Assembly (NCBI RefSeq): GCF_004331385.1
Contig: NZ_SJON01000018.1
Coordinates: 33,117-97,116, forward strand
Length of the DNA stretch: 64,000 nt
Source: Enterobacter quasihormaechei
GTDB taxonomy: Bacteria; Pseudomonadota; Gammaproteobacteria; Enterobacterales; Enterobacteriaceae
Direction of reading: 5' to 3'
Numbering within the stretch: position 1 is the first letter of the stretch; every line of letters begins with the position of its first letter. This document shows, one piece after another, positions 63,926-64,000 of this stretch. The translations under genes were made by a program, and so were the position numbers. The notes under the pieces are model-generated. The model saw only the letters and a program-made list of their open reading frames with translations. It did no database searches and had not been told where the DNA came from.

Positions 63926-64000
63926 CAAATGCGCGAAGTGGAGAATAAATCGGCAAACGATTGAAAATCTGCATTCACCCTTTGACATCCTCAGGGCGCA
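63926..64000. other. Non-coding tail of the window
   Basis: Seventy-five bases after yeeO without a gene, tRNA or clear terminator. The window ends here. Confidence 0.6.

Overview
The window looks like an enterobacterial chromosome, most likely Enterobacter (cloacae complex) or a near relative. The backbone order is the one known from E. coli K-12: dgcE, udk-dcd-asmA, yegH, the 20-odd gene colanic acid locus wza to wcaM, galF, the O-antigen locus, gnd, ugd, wzz, the his operon, yeeZ-yeeY-plaP-sbcB-dacD-sbmC-yeeA-yeeX, tRNA-Asn, yeeO. A UDP-glucuronate 4-epimerase gene (uge) between ugd and wzz, and rmlBA after gnd, point to the Enterobacter/Klebsiella side rather than Escherichia. A separate complete colanic acid locus argues against Klebsiella. 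The species call is an inference from gene order and protein similarity recalled from memory, not from a database search.

Layout: (1) 1-8406, housekeeping: the diguanylate cyclase dgcE (cut by the window start), pyrimidine salvage genes udk and dcd, the envelope gene asmA, and the TerC/CBS membrane protein yegH. (2) 8407-9099, a long non-coding leader with a possible RcsAB box and a clear JUMPstart/ops element. (3) 9100-31657, the colanic acid operon: export and tyrosine phosphorelay (wza, wzb, wzc), glycosyl- and acetyltransferases (wcaA-F), GDP-fucose and GDP-mannose supply (gmd, fcl, gmm, manC, manB), the initiating transferase wcaJ, the flippase wzxC, and the finishing genes wcaK, wcaL, wcaM. 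(4) 31832-38840, galF, a second JUMPstart/ops, and a visibly AT-rich six-gene O-antigen island: wzy, wzx, an asparagine-synthase-like protein, a GT4 glycosyltransferase, and a split PssD/PssE-type glycosyltransferase. (5) 38969-46062, gnd, rmlBA (without rmlC or rmlD), ugd, uge and the chain-length regulator wzz. (6) 46101-53319, the complete histidine operon hisGDCBHAFI with its leader peptide and attenuator, on the minus strand. (7) 53493-64000, yeeZ to yeeO with one tRNA-Asn.

How it fits together: two surface polysaccharides are encoded side by side. Both long operons carry ops elements, so RfaH antitermination probably serves both. The O-antigen island is the variable, serotype-defining part and the least described piece of this window. 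It has only two recognisable glycosyltransferases plus an amidotransferase-like enzyme, next to genes that supply UDP-GlcA (ugd) and UDP-GalA (uge). A short O unit carrying an amidated uronic acid is a reasonable, untested reading. No CRISPR array, insertion sequence or prophage was seen. Repeats are limited to REP/BIME-type elements at gene ends and two GC-rich inverted repeats inside the colanic acid operon.
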